A DNA stretch of 64,000 nucleotides, taken from assembly GCF_019175385.1 (NCBI RefSeq), contig NC_083340.1, positions 20,038,336-20,102,335 of the forward strand. Reading direction: 5' to 3'. Positions 33,701 to 44,219 of this stretch are shown one piece after another. A model generated the notes under the pieces. That model was not told the origin of the DNA, did no database searches, and saw only the letters and a list, made by a program, of their open reading frames with translations. The stretch comes from Lycium barbarum (lineage: Eukaryota > Streptophyta > Magnoliopsida > Solanales > Solanaceae). The position numbers were made by a program, and so were the translations under genes. Position 1 is the first letter of the stretch, and every line of letters starts with the position of its first letter.

Positions 33701-34050
33701 GTCTGATGCACGATGAAAATCAGCAACATATATTTGTGCAGTGCCCGCATACAAGGAATTTATGGGGAAAGTTGCTAGTTTGGTTGCAAAGGCCTCAGAT
33801 GAATGCTTCAACATGGGACCAATATATTTCCTGGAGTATCTCTAATGCTAAAGGGAAGTCTCTACATGCCAAGTCCTTTAAAATCATATTGGCTGAGTGT
33901 GTCTATTCTACCTGGATTGAAAGAAATTCCAGGCGATTTGAAGGAAAATCAACTACCTATGAGAACATTGCAAAAGAAATCGCTTACTCCTGCTATGTAC
34001 GAGCTACACCAGTACTGCAAAACTATTTCCATAGATTTTCTTTTGAGTAG
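30697..34050 (+). pseudogene. LINE ORF2: endonuclease and reverse transcriptase, three stops
   Basis: About 1117 codons in one continuous frame with three nonsense codons: TAG at codon 3 (30703), TGA at 31099 in place of the conserved Trp before IIGGDFNAV, and TAG at 33133 in place of Trp before AQLFPIL. Domains in order: apurinic-type endonuclease (WNVRGVNKRYKQKEL, GGDFNAVLHIGDREGG, ISDHSPM), the linker with EDSNTKYFAAAAKERTH, reverse transcriptase (FRPIACCTILYKLIANVLA, ARAMIKIDLQKAYDSVEWP, GLRQGDPISPFLF, and the catalytic LSFADDLLLFSRG), and a C-terminal zf-RVT domain (KAKFITWLLFHRRLLTADRL, CVLCLMHDENQQHIFVQCP). It ends RFSFE. There is no RNase H domain, unlike the LINE tail at 25200. All three stops fit single-base transitions. 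Confidence 0.9.
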
Positions 34051-34214
34051 ACTAGTGTTGCGTGAAACATAACTAGAAACATTGATAGTTGTTTACTTGT
34101 ACTTCAACGGATAGCTCAGCTGTGTTGTAGCTAGCTATGGGATTGTAATTCTACACTTGGTGATTAATGGAAAGTTTGATTACCAAAAAAAAAAAAAAAG
34201 AAAGGGGGTAAGCA

Positions 34215-34246
<32 letters not shown>

Positions 34247-34590
34247 CTTCTAGTTTTATTTTTTTAAAAAACTTCTACTTTATTTGTCGTTTGGTTTTTA
34301 ATTTCCATGCTTCTATATTTGAAACAATCTTTACTCTTAAACTATGTTGGTTGCAAATGTTTTTTTTTTATCGATAACGGCAACGCTAAAGACCTAAAGT
34401 TCATAAATAATGAGTTTTTGAAAATCAATTGCTTGCTGTAATTTACCATACAAATGCAATAGCAAACTTGATCTGTGATAATATAATGTTAGGCGTGATA
34501 TCATATCTATCAGTATTATTTATTTAATAACAAAATAAAGTGGTAGTCTAAATACACAAGTGCTCTTTCTGTTAATACAATATTTTAGTT

Positions 34591-34599
34591 TATAAAAAG
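34591..34599 (+). promoter_or_regulatory. Candidate TATA box of peptide gene B
   Basis: TATAAAAAG lies 64 bp upstream of the ATG at 34655, a normal distance for a plant gene with a short leader. The equivalent part of copy A is missing. Confidence 0.4.
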
Positions 34600-34654
34600 T
34601 TTTAAAAATTGTGCTTTTAACTTTATTGGATAATGATCTATTTTCGCTCGAACT

Positions 34655-34963
34655 ATGAATAAAATGATGTCTTGTAACCGGATAATGGTATTGGAGCATA
34701 TTTGCGTGTTTTTCTTTATATTGTTTATGTCACTAGCAAATTGTAAAACATACCCTCCATCAGTAAAACACATGTGTTACTGCACGTGCGTTCATTATTG
34801 GACCGATACAAGAGAAGATATTGCTATACCGTGGGTACAAAAAGTGTGTAGAGAAGGATTACTTCCTGACTTTCATTGTGACATTAAAGATGAGTATGAT
34901 GCGGCGCTTGATAAAACACCCTATTTAGTACCTATGAACTGTGGTCACGATATTGTAATGTAA
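34655..34963 (+). CDS. Small secreted cysteine-rich peptide (unrecognised family)
   Basis: 102 codons, ATG at 34655, TAA at 34961. In-frame Met codons at residues 4, 5 and 11 are alternative starts. Residues 12-29 form a hydrophobic segment (ICVFFFILFMSLAN) typical of a signal peptide, with a plausible cleavage near Ala28-Cys30. The mature part has six further Cys at 41, 43, 45, 65, 75 and 96, in the pattern CxCxC, then CREG, HCD and NCGHDIVM, and is mostly acidic. No transmembrane segment follows. A TATA-like box lies 64 bp upstream and AATAAA about 80 bp downstream. A diverged, broken paralogue lies at 21637-21942, so this frame has been kept open while its twin decayed. I do not recognise the family; a defensin-like or other apoplastic peptide is only a guess, and it could also be the last exon of a longer gene. 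Confidence 0.5.
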   Translation: MNKMMSCNRIMVLEHICVFFFILFMSLANCKTYPPSVKHMCYCTCVHYWTDTREDIAIPWVQKVCREGLLPDFHCDIKDEYDAALDKTPYLVPMNCGHDIVM

Positions 34964-35044
34964 TTTTGCATTTTTATTATTTTCTAAAGAAAATAACTTA
35001 TATATTTATAATGTTATTATGACAATAATATTGCTCATGATAAA

Positions 35045-35050
35045 AATAAA
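35045..35050 (+). terminator. Candidate polyadenylation signal of peptide gene B
   Basis: AATAAA 82 bp after the stop codon; AATAAATGCAA-type sequence is also present in copy A (22026-22036), at the solo-LTR insertion site. Confidence 0.35.
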
Positions 35051-35075
35051 TGCAATATATAAATACTGAAAGCTT

Positions 35076-35548
35076 TATTCAACTCTTTCATTAATTCTCT
35101 AATTTTATAGCCCTTAATCTATTACTGACGGAGGATACAACTGTTCCTAATAACATAAGAGTTCTCAAAGGGTTTATAATGATCCCCGAGTCCACCACTC
35201 TATATTTCAATTTTGTTAAATGCTTAGATTTTTGCACGTGGTATTAAGAGGAATAACGAGTGTAAATCACTTGGAGATAAGTATAAGAAATCTTATTCTA
35301 TTTGAATTGAACATATGTATCATATATAAGTTTTATATCAAGTATAAGATCTAGCCAATTACCCATCATACAATATTATTTTATATTCTAGCTCTTAATA
35401 TGCATGGTCCATTAAATACATAGATATGATGGCCCCTTAAACTTGACTCAAGTTTTTATTTTGGCACCTCAACTAAGGTCAATACCATGAACACTCAAAC
35501 CTTCTCTCGTATGTGCCAATTAAACACATTTTTTTTATAACACTAACA
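35076..35548. other. Intergenic, no recognised gene
   Basis: AT-rich. Around 35430-35530 the text (CACCTCAACTAAGG, CCAATTAAACACA) resembles the terminal repeats of the element at 36024, so a fragment of that family may lie here. Confidence 0.4.
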
Positions 35549-35956
35549 GATGGTTATTACCTACCTATTGTATTGTATTATGTTGTTGGTTTAAATACAA
35601 TACTTGTTTTGATTATTACTTAAATTTTAATGTGTCGTATCATCAAGTCCATCGTTATGTAATGGCGAAAAGTCCCATTTTATGTAATGATCAATTTGGT
35701 GTTATTTCGTCGTTATCTTATTCTTTGTCTCATATTTATTATCTCATAGTTCTATTTTATCATTTACCCTACCTTTTATGGTAGCTATATCCCGTTCTCT
35801 ACTTTTCTTGTAGGTTTTATCCTTCAAATCGCTGATGTGTGAGATTATAGAATGACAGAAAACGATACAATCTATCTAAACGTTGTGTTGGTCAAAATAA
35901 TACAATACGATACAATACAACACATTACGATGAAACAATATGTAAGAACCGTCCAA
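35549..35956. mobile_element. MITE-like element with TACAATA-rich inverted ends
   Basis: Left end ATGGTTATTACCTACC...TATTGTATTGTATTATG; right end, reverse-complemented, GACGGTTCTTACATATTG...TCATCGTAATGTGTTG. The ends align imperfectly over about 35 bp. No coding sequence; no clear target duplication found. Confidence 0.45.
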
Positions 35957-36874
35957 ACAAAGTGTAAGGGAATTTAAGTGTGTGAATGCTACTTGCCATG
36001 ACCAGGCATACAAAACCAATAAATAGAATACATAGACAACCCTCTAAACTTATCCAAAAATTCCATTTAAGCTTCTCAACTAAGGAAATTTCCTATTGAA
36101 CACTTAAACATTTGTCAAAGTGTGCCTATTAGACACAATTTTGACAATCAGCCGAAACATTTAGGCATGTACATTTCAAACGCAGCTTGTATAGCAACAT
36201 AGCCAATGAAAAAAAAGCTCCAGCCAAAAAAAAAAAAAAAAAAAAAAAAGGGTACTTCTTAATTTAGTCAGTCTTCTACAATCACCTTGACTCTACTAGC
36301 GTCACCTCCCTCTGCTACGTCACCTCCCCCGGCCCCTCCCTTCTCAATCATTTTCATATTTTTTTTTCCTTCAATTCTACTTTTGCTGCAATGGTTTCAA
36401 TTTTTCATCACCCAGTTTTTACACCACATGGCTGGTCAACTGTCATTAGCGTGTGCTAATAAAATTCATTCTGCTACCTTTTACCATAGCAGCCTTTGAA
36501 CAAAAAAAAACAATTTGTAAATGGGGGTTCGTCAAATTTCCTTCCTTTCCAATCTGAATATTTTAGAACATCATTTTGTAGTGTGAAATTTCCTCGAGAA
36601 TTGAGCAGCATAGCCATTGCTACAAGGTATTCGTTTGCTTCCACATCAGATATATAGCTCTGCCATATCTGTTGGATTATCAAATTGATGACTGGAAAAT
36701 TAACAGTATTTTTCACTCCTTTATATAGGCCACCTTCCATCTTCTGGTAGCACTTCCATTGCTTGGATTGTTTTCTTCTCTTAAGAGATGGTCGTGGGCG
36801 GCAGCGAACGGTGGCCGCAGATTATCAAAGATAGTGAGACATCTGGAGGAGGGATAAAAGTTGGTTTAGGCCTG

Positions 36875-38226
36875 TTTGAGGGTAGACGGTTTTCATGATT
36901 CGGTTTGAGTCGGTTATTAATTAAAATTATAACTAAACCAATTTAGTTAGTTTTTAAATGTTTAAAATTATAGTCAAATCAAATAAAATAATAACCACCG
37001 GTTTAGTTATTGTCGGTTTGATTCGATTTTTCGATTTATGACTAGCAGTCATGAGATTTATCAGTAAAACATTAAAAAGTTGAAATTTTTTTTTTTTTGT
37101 TTCAAACGATAACTTTTATTTATAGTTTAAGGTGGAATATACATCATAGAAACATTTTCACTATTACTGATAGTGTCATACTCGAGTTATCAAAAGTTGC
37201 TAAACTATTACATATAGAGCTAAAAACTAACTTAATAATGGTGCACCATTTTTGTCATCTTAATAAACATACCTGGAAATAAAGTAGAGCATAAGAGCTT
37301 TTAGTTATTGTTACAAACATACATATTAATTAAACATAAAGACTACCTAAAATTAAAATGAAAATATATGAAATAAAAAACTTTGTGTAATGATCAAACT
37401 TTGAGATAGTACTTGCATTTTGCCTTTTATTCTCCCATTTTATTAAAAAAACTTTGTGTAATGATTCCAAACTTTAGATGTTTTTCTATCATTATCCTCA
37501 AGGCTAGCGTCTCGACTACAATGAGTTATTATTTTTTGCTTTTTAGGAGGATTACCCATGGACGGAAGAAGTATTAGGGCATTGCCATATGCTTGAGTTA
37601 CAACAAATGCTGGTGTTACTGAAGTATCTTCTATAGGAACCTCCAAATCTACGACCTCTGTTCTTTTCGTATGAAAAATATTAGAAGTTTAGGACCCATT
37701 CAGAAAAGAAAAAAGAAAGGTATAAATTCGAAAAAAGAAGAAGAAACAACCTAAAATCAAATAGCTGATAAAGAAAGGCTAAAAATTTAAGTTAAAAACA
37801 TTAGATTCTAGCGTGAGCTTCTGTTAGTAGGTTTATACTTAACACTTAAAGAGTTAAAAGACTTAAAGACATGAGCTTGGACATATTCTTAAAAACATAG
37901 GCCTTAAACAATCATGTGAAATAAATTGACCAAAAATCAAATTAATGATTAAAAGATATAAAATATTTATAATTATTTATGAAAAGCTAATATTATACAT
38001 TAAATAGTTATAAAATTTATTTATATAATTTATCGGTTTGGTTCGGTTATTTATTCGATTAATTTTTAATAGAACCACAACCAAATCAAATATTATCGAT
38101 TTTTAAAATTTAAACCAAATTAAACCAAACCAAACCAAATCAAATATCAAATTTTTTATTCGGTTTGGTTAAGTCTTCGGTTTAGTTTTGATTTTAACCA
38201 AAACCGTGAATAACCCTATTTGAGGG
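36875..38226 (-). mobile_element. hAT element inserted in the TIR element
   Basis: A perfect 8-bp target duplication TTTGAGGG (36875-36882 and 38219-38226) encloses 36883-38218 (1336 bp). Ends: left TAGACGGTTTTCATGATTCGG; right, reverse-complemented, TAGGGTTATTCACGGTTTTGG. The subterminal regions are dense in CGGTTT/AAACCG motifs, a hallmark of plant hAT elements. It contains a transposase N-terminal fragment on the minus strand (37443-37646) but no dimerisation domain, so it is an internal-deletion derivative. Confidence 0.8.
37443..37646 (-). pseudogene. hAT transposase N-terminal remnant (BED finger start)
   Basis: A 67-residue minus-strand frame ends RKTSKVWNHYTKFF, which matches the opening of the BED-type zinc finger of hAT transposases (K/R-T-S-x-V-W-x-H-F). 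Upstream are PPKKQK, a basic nuclear-localisation-like patch, and Thr/Ser-rich sequence. The Cys and His ligands of the finger and everything after them are missing. In the host hAT the fragment lies in the expected orientation relative to one terminus. It is a dead remnant. Confidence 0.5.
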
Positions 38227-38429
38227 TGTTTGGTTAAAGGAGAAGAAGATTAAAGTTACTTCACGCGCTAGAAAGAAGCGGCAAACACATACCATGCCAT
38301 GTCAGCATTATGTGTCTAATAGGTACACTTTGACTAACGTTTACGAAAGTTCTTTAGTTGAGATGCTTAAATGGAATTTTTGGATAAGTTTAGGGACCGT
38401 CTATGTATCAGCCAAACCAATAAAAAAAA

Positions 38430-39080
38430 AAAAAAAAGAGAAATGGAGTTCGCTCCATCAGTTTAATGGCGAGTAAAGTTGAAGTGATTTTCTGCATAAG
38501 ATACCCATTTTGATCGCCGTCTCCCAGTGCCTGATGGCTACGTTGCTGCTCTCATCTTACACTGCAGAACTTATAAATGAAAACAGATTAGTGGCAAACA
38601 AATTTTACATTTTTAATTTTAATTAAAAAAAATGTCAGTCTCATTCACGCGCTTAAGAGGAGTAAATTACTTTTGCTTTGCCATTTTTTGTTTAATAGAC
38701 ACATCTGAGATGAGATTTGAGTGTTTGGTAGGTATTTGGCCTTACCATTAAACTATATTAATGCGGAACTGGATAATAAGTGTTTACCAAATTTATTCTG
38801 GGAAAAGCCAAATCAACACGATATGCTTTTTTTGATGCCATCAAGTGTTTGAAAAAAAAGGCCCAGGCTTAAGGGCTAGAGGAAAAGTTTAAAGGTTATT
38901 AAATTTCTAATTCTAAATTATACTTGCCTTTCATGTTTCAGTCCCCATATACTTCTTGTATTTGATGTTTTCCAGGCCCTTCTTTTTTGGTTTATCTTGA
39001 TATTCTGAGTGTTAGGTATTTTGCCTCTCGATTCAAGAAATATAGTGCTTGAAGGTATTTTGTTATTTTACCTTGCCTTA
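38430..39080. other. Intergenic, no recognised gene
   Basis: AT-rich sequence without recognisable coding or repeat structure. Confidence 0.5.
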
Positions 39081-39246
39081 CTGTCTTGATTTATAATTGG
39101 TAAAGTTGTTGTAATGTGACTAGGAGGTCACTGGTTCAAGCCGTGAAAACAACCTCTTGCAGATCCTTGTGATTCGGCTTTTTCCCAGATCCCGCGCATA
39201 GCGGAAATTTAGTGCATCGGGCTGCCTTTACGGTCTTGATTTATAA
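39081..39246 (+). mobile_element. tRNA-derived SINE (Au-like), internally deleted
   Basis: TTGGTAAAGTTGTTGTAATGTG (A-box side), a B box GGTTCAAGCC (39133-39142), CAACCTCTTGCAG, then CCCGCGCATAGCGG and GTGCATCGGGCTGCCTTT. This is the layout of the widespread plant SINE whose 3' part ends AGTGCACCGGGCTGCCCTTT. The stretch between CTTGCAG and CCTTGTG is shorter than I expect. Target duplications CTGTCTTGATTTATAA (39081-39096) and CGGTCTTGATTTATAA (39231-39246) differ at one base. Confidence 0.85.
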
Positions 39247-39249
39247 GTA

Positions 39250-39827
39250 GAAAATTCAGTTTTGCATCTTAGTCTGTGATTCACGTAATGTGAATAATAA
39301 TTAGTAAATAATATGCCGGCTTCATGACATCTATGATCCAGATCGTAAGAAAGTGAAATTTTTTTCTTGGATATTTGAGAAGCAAATAAAACCAGAGTTC
39401 CAATTGATATTGGTGCATGCATAACATGAACCTTTGCTCCCTCTATCTTACCTAATTCGTCGACCTTGGCTAATTTACATAGAGATTAAGAGGGAAGTTT
39501 CAAATTGTGAAAAAGTGGAAATTTAGCACATCAAATTTGATCTTCTTACGTCACTAGTAGGAAGTCAATTAAAATAGGATAATGGGAGCGCATGCTATCA
39601 TCGTGTATCCAAGCCTTTAAATGGCCACATTGAGTCTCTTTACTTATCAAAACCAAAGAAATGATCACACTGAAGTTCATATTAGAAATTGATGAAATCA
39701 ACAACAAATCATGTTGATAGAACTTGGATATTTGCAACTTGGTGATTGTACCCCTTCCGAATTTTCAACTACACAATGCTTAGAAATGGTGCAAGTTTTT
39801 GTAAGCCTGTTAGAGCATGCTACAGGC
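39250..39827. other. Intergenic, up to the copia breakpoint
   Basis: No gene recognised; copia coding homology starts abruptly at about 39828 (YRRNLISLPLLDRVG). Confidence 0.5.
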
Positions 39828-40618
39828 TTACAGACGGAATTTGATTTCTCTTCCTCTTTTAGATAGAGTTGGTTTTGGTTTTAGTTTTCTCAATGGAAAA
39901 GTTAATTTGCTTCTGAACTCTGAAGTTATTGGTCATGGAATGTTATCTGATGGTTTATTTAAAATTTTCTTGGCTTCTGATGTTGAATACAACTCTTTTA
40001 ATTATGAGATTGTTGGATCTAAACGTCCTTTTTTAAATGAAAAGTCAGGTATGTTGTGGCATAGGCGTTTGGGTCATATCTCTAAAGACAGAGTTGATAG
40101 ATTAGTCAAGTCCAATATTTTACCTTCTCTTGATTTCGGGGACATAGGAACATGTATTGATTGTATTAGAGGAAAGTTGACTAAAACAAGAAAAAAGGGT
40201 GCTACTCGTAGTTTTGATTTGCTGGAAATTATTCACACAGACATAAGTAGTCCATATTCTACAACAATCTGTGGTTCTAGTTATTTCATCACCTTTATTA
40301 ATGACTTTTCTTGGTATGGTTATGTCTTTCTTATTAAAGAAAAATCTTATTCTCTTGAAAAATTCAAAGTGTTTAAAACTGAAGTAGAGAAACAACTGGG
40401 AAAGGTCATTAAGATAGTGAAGTCTGATCGTGGGGGTGAGTACTATGGTAGACACACCGAGGTTGGGCAAAATATGGGACCCTTTGCCAAATATCTGCAA
40501 GATTGTGGCATAGTTGCTCAGTATACCATGCCTGGTGGCTGGTAGTCCTGAACAAAATGGTGTAGCTGAAAGGCGAAACCGTACTTTAAAAGACATGATG
40601 AGAAGTGTGATGAGTAGA
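39828..40618 (+). pseudogene. Copia GAG-pre-integrase and integrase, first part
   Basis: Contains the HHCC zinc region (LWHRRLGHISKDRVDRL, CIDCIRGK), the first catalytic Asp in IIHTDISSPY, the second in IVKSDRGGEYYGR, and, after a short duplication-type frameshift at about 40530, the Glu motif SPEQNGVAERRNRTL. So the D,D,E triad is still legible although the frame is broken. It is interrupted at 40618 by a solo-LTR-like element at the codon for the Arg of MSR; the sequence resumes at 43177. Confidence 0.85.
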
Positions 40619-43176
40619 TGTCACGACCCGGCTAAGGGCCGCAACGGGTACCCGTGCTAACCACCGAGCACCACTCGTGTTACTACTCCTTAGCCTCTTT
40701 GTCAATCGATTATCCACTTCATAGTTAATTTATAAGAAAAACATTTTCATTTGGAAACAAAAGTACTGTATATACTTGAGCCCTATAGGCTAGCAAAATA
40801 ATACATATATGTACATGCATGCAAAATGACCATTCCCTGAGACCATACAACCCACATCGAGTATCTACGAGCCTCTATGAACTGACACATATACAACTGT
40901 ACACAAAAGATTGTCATAGGCACCTCCGGAGCAATGGAGGGCTTTTAATCGGCTGGAAACTCTAGGAATCTGGAGCAACGTCTCCTCCCTGCCTACCTGT
41001 GGGCATGAACACAGCGTCCAAAGAAAAAGGACGTCAGTACGAACATTGTACTGAGTATGAGAGGCATAAACAATGAAGAAAGACAGTGATAATATAATGT
41101 GAACATCAATATGAAACATCTGAATCTGAATGGAAATCGTAAAAGAAGTATTGCATGTTGTCTTACTCATACTCATCATAATCTCATATATGCATAATAT
41201 GCAAGCTGCCCGTCCATATCGGAACGGTGTGATAATCAATAACATTAGCCCGCGTCCAGGCCTCCCGCGTCCGGGGTACCATCTCATGCCGCCCACTAGT
41301 GGTGTCTGCCCATGCCCGAAGGTCATGGTGTCTCCGTATAGCTGCCCGCCTTGGCGGTGATTGCCCGGCCAACTAGGCACGGTGTAAAATGCTCATGACA
41401 TGCTCAATGCAAAATACTCATAATAATATGCTCATCATAAATTACTTATCTTATCCTAATGCGTATATAAGAATCATGATAAACTTTACCATATCGGGGT
41501 GACGTAAGGTCGTGATTCCCCAGTTACGTTATGGAGCCATTATGGACATTCTGCCTCACCTTGAAAGGGCTAGTACATAAGGTGAGTGTAGGCAAGGAAT
41601 AACATCCTCACATCGAATAGCTTAATCCACATAGACATTCATAGGCATAAGCCTCTAACTTCTTAGAAGGTGAGAGCTCATGAAAGGAATAGGAATTCAA
41701 GCTAAGAGATTCATGCCATTAGAAGGAAGGACTAGCCTCACATACCTTTGTCGTTTAGCTAAGCTATCGGTCTCTCATTCACCTCCGATGTTACGCCGTC
41801 ACCTTCATTAAAGAATGCGAGGTACATTACCTAAATAACTATGAGAACGCGTCGTTATTTCTAGAAAAAAAATTGGGCAGCACTTCCTTTGTTTATACTA
41901 CTTTTCCCATGTTCTATATCAACTCCCAACCTTCCCAATGCTACTCACAATATCACAATCAACAATCATCATCTATGTGCATTTAGCAACATCCACCATT
42001 TCTCTCCAATTTCATCACATTTATGGTTATAGGTTCGATATCGTATTTTCCCACGTATCACATTTATCTCAGGGTTTACAAGTCATTTATAACCTATTCA
42101 TACTCACAACACCCTATAATCCATGATTCAATTCAACTACTAACCAAACATGACACTATTCACTCTTGAATGACCCATTTGCTATGCTTCTCTACAAGTC
42201 GAGTACCTTAACCTTCCAATATCTTAAACCACATGTAATAGTCATGAAACTTACCTTGGATGATGGTTGGACAAGCCTTGAGTGGAGTTTTCCCTTCTAG
42301 CACCAAAACCCTACTTTCCCTCTTTGGATTTCCTTGAGGAAGATGAACCTTACTTGGGTTTCATACACTTTGATTCATGGATTTGATGTTGTTAATCTTG
42401 GTTTCCCTTGATTTTTCTTGTGGATGAAAGTTTGGAGAGGGTTCCAGAGGTTTTAGGACTAAAATGGTGGAAAAAAATGAGTTAGAAACGAAATTGGGTC
42501 TATATATAATTGTCCAGAAGATTCTGGACTGGCACAACATGCGACACCATGTGCGAGTCGCATGTCGAACATGCGAGTCGCATGTTGTGTCGCAGGTCTT
42601 GCCAGTCGATCGGTTCTCACTGGCACAACATGCGACACCATGTGCGAGTCGCATGTCGAACATGCGAGTCGCATGTTGTGTCGCAGGTCTTGCCAGTCGA
42701 TCGGTTCTCACTGGCACAACATGCGACACCAAGTGCGAGTCGCATGTCGAACATGCGACACCAAGTGCGAGTCGTATGTCATGCCAGAACGTGATGAACT
42801 GTCTGTCGTAAAATGCCCATAACTTTTGATCCCGATATGATGTGAGGGCTCACGACCTATGGTTGGAAATATCTTTCAATTATCTACAACTTTCATACTG
42901 TGGTGTTTTTCCCAAATTCCGACTTAAAAATGGAGTTTTGACCCCTACAAACCAGATCCTCCGAAAGTGTTTCCTTAACTCGCCCTTTTTGGATGGCTTA
43001 TGCCCATATTTGGCTTATGGGTCCTTCTTGAAACTTACTTGGAACTTCATTACCAACATAAGGGGAATTATAATTCTTCTCCTAAATATCATTAAGACAT
43101 CACTAGTTCGATACTCGAAATTGTCCTTCGCCAGTCGATCCACTGTGCGCGAACGAAAATTTTCCGGGGTGTAACA
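40619..43176. mobile_element. Solo-LTR-like element inserted in the copia integrase
   Basis: 2558 bp, TGTCACGACCCGG...CCGGGGTGTAACA. Target duplication GTAGA (40614-40618) and ATAGA (43177-43181), one mismatch. Blocks such as GGACGTCAGTACGAACAT, GCGTCCAGGCCTCC and GGGGTGACGTAAGGTCG are shared with the element at 22037. No gag or pol domains seen. Confidence 0.75.
42531..42790. repeat. 91-bp tandem repeat, about 2.8 units, rich in dyads
   Basis: Units start GGCACAACATGCGACACC at 42531, 42622 and 42713. Inside each, ACATGCGACA and TGTCGCATGT-type dyads (CATGCGAGTCGCATG) recur. The related element at 44220 has only a single diverged unit (around 46015-46090), so the array expanded in this copy. 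All three frames and the reverse strand are open through it, which explains the overlapping reading frames. Confidence 0.85.
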
Positions 43177-44219
43177 ATAGATCTAACTTACCTGGTTTCC
43201 TTTGGGGCGAAGCCATTAAAACAGCCATGTACATTCTTAACCGTGTTCCTTCCAAGTCAGTTCCTAAAACACCTTTTGAGTTGTGGACAAATAGAAAACC
43301 TATCCTAAACCATTTTCGTGTTTGGGATTGCCTTGTTGAGGTGAGAATTTATAACCCTTCTGAAAAGAAAACTGAACCTAGAACCTCGCGTTATTTTTTC
43401 ATTGGTTATCCAGCTCATTCTAAGGGATACAATTTCTATTGTCCTACAAGGGGAACAAGAATAGTTGAATCACAAAATGCAAAATTTATTGAATTTGATA
43501 TTGCAGATAAGGATTGTTTGCAGAATGTTGCTAGTGAGCATGCTGAGAATGTTGAAGCTATGAGAATCGCTCTCCCCATTGCCATGGAAACCTTTGTGTC
43601 TGCACTTGCACACATTGAGTATAATGAATCTATGCCTGTGCAAGCTGATGATCCTATACCCACAGAAGTTCAGGCACCTGCTATTATTGAACAAGTTGTT
43701 CAGTCACCTGCTATTGTTGAACAAGAAGTTCAAAATTTGAGGAGATCAAGTAGACCTAGAAGATCAACACTACATGATGACTATTTGGCATACCTTGCTG
43801 AAGGTGATGTTGTGGATCCCGTGATGTATTCTGATGCAGTATCATGCGCTCAATCAAAGATGTGGTTTGATGCCATGACTAAAGAGATGAACTCCATGAG
43901 TAAGAATGAAGTGTGAGAGCTTGTTGAACTCCCTAAAGGTCATAAGGTTGTCGGTTGCAAATGGGTCTTTAAGACCAAGAAGGATTCAAAAGGAAATATT
44001 GAATGCTTCAAGGCAAGATTGGTTGCTAAGGGGTCTACACAACGAGAAGGGGTTCATTACAATGAAACCTTTTCACCTGTGTTATCTAAGGATTCTTTTA
44101 GGATCATTATGGCACTGGTAGCCCATTTCGATCTAGAATTGCATTAGATGGATGTAAAAACAACGTTTCTGAATGGTGATCTTAATGAAGAGGTTTACAT
44201 AGAACAACCTCAAGGTTTT
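43177..44219 (+). pseudogene. Copia integrase C-terminal region and RT start
   Basis: Resumes with [20 protein letters not shown] and [18 protein letters not shown], then [18 protein letters not shown], a linker, and the RT opening: [13 protein letters not shown], a TGA in place of Trp, ELVELPKGHKVVGCKWVFK, RLVAKGSTQREGVHYNETF, and a TAG in place of Gln before MDVKTTFLNGDLNEEVYI, which holds the first RT Asp. Cut at 44219 by the second insertion, within QPQGF. Confidence 0.85.

Larger units (their letters stand above)
29113..34213 (+). mobile_element. Near-full-length L1-type LINE, 5.07 kb
   Basis: The body runs from about 29128 to a 15-A tail at 34185-34199. Target duplications AGAAAAAGGGGTAAG (29113-29127) and AGAAAGGGGGTAAG (34200 region) flank it. 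It has a short 5' UTR, ORF1 (nucleic-acid-binding) and ORF2 (endonuclease, reverse transcriptase, zinc finger), with an ATGA overlap between them. Only three nonsense codons in ORF2 separate it from an intact element, so it is among the youngest copies in the window. It inserted next to a SINE at the left edge of duplicated segment B. Confidence 0.85.
34203..35075 (+). repeat. Duplicated segment, copy B
   Basis: Collinear with 20935-22036 plus 24864-24885. The homology also appears left of the SINE and LINE (ATTATTGTGCTA near 28946 versus TTATTGTGCTATT near 20911), showing that both retroposons entered after the duplication. It carries peptide gene B. Confidence 0.8.
36013..38424. mobile_element. 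TIR DNA element of about 2.4 kb, MULE-like, with nested hAT
   Basis: Inverted termini of about 100 bp: left ACATAGACAACCCTCTAAAC (36030), with GTGTGCCTATTAGACACAA at 36122; right TTGTGTCTAATAGGTACAC-type sequence at 38310 and GGGACCGTCTATGTAT ending at 38408. An 11-bp direct repeat AAACCAATAAA flanks it (36013-36023 and 38414-38424), as expected of a MULE-type 9-11 bp target duplication. Poly(A) runs sit inside the left end and right after the right repeat. The interior, apart from the nested hAT, has no recognisable transposase, so it is non-autonomous. The minus-strand frame at 36474-36740 is unrecognised. Confidence 0.65.

Noticed and set aside
31468..33814. Several antisense and out-of-frame reading frames inside the LINE
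   Set aside because: They overlap the well-supported ORF2 reading frame and are shadows of it.
42361..42822. Several overlapping Cys/His/Arg-rich frames on both strands, and a CRISPR-like look
   Set aside because: All derive from a 91-bp tandem repeat with dyads inside a plant solo-LTR-like element; units are contiguous, without spacers.
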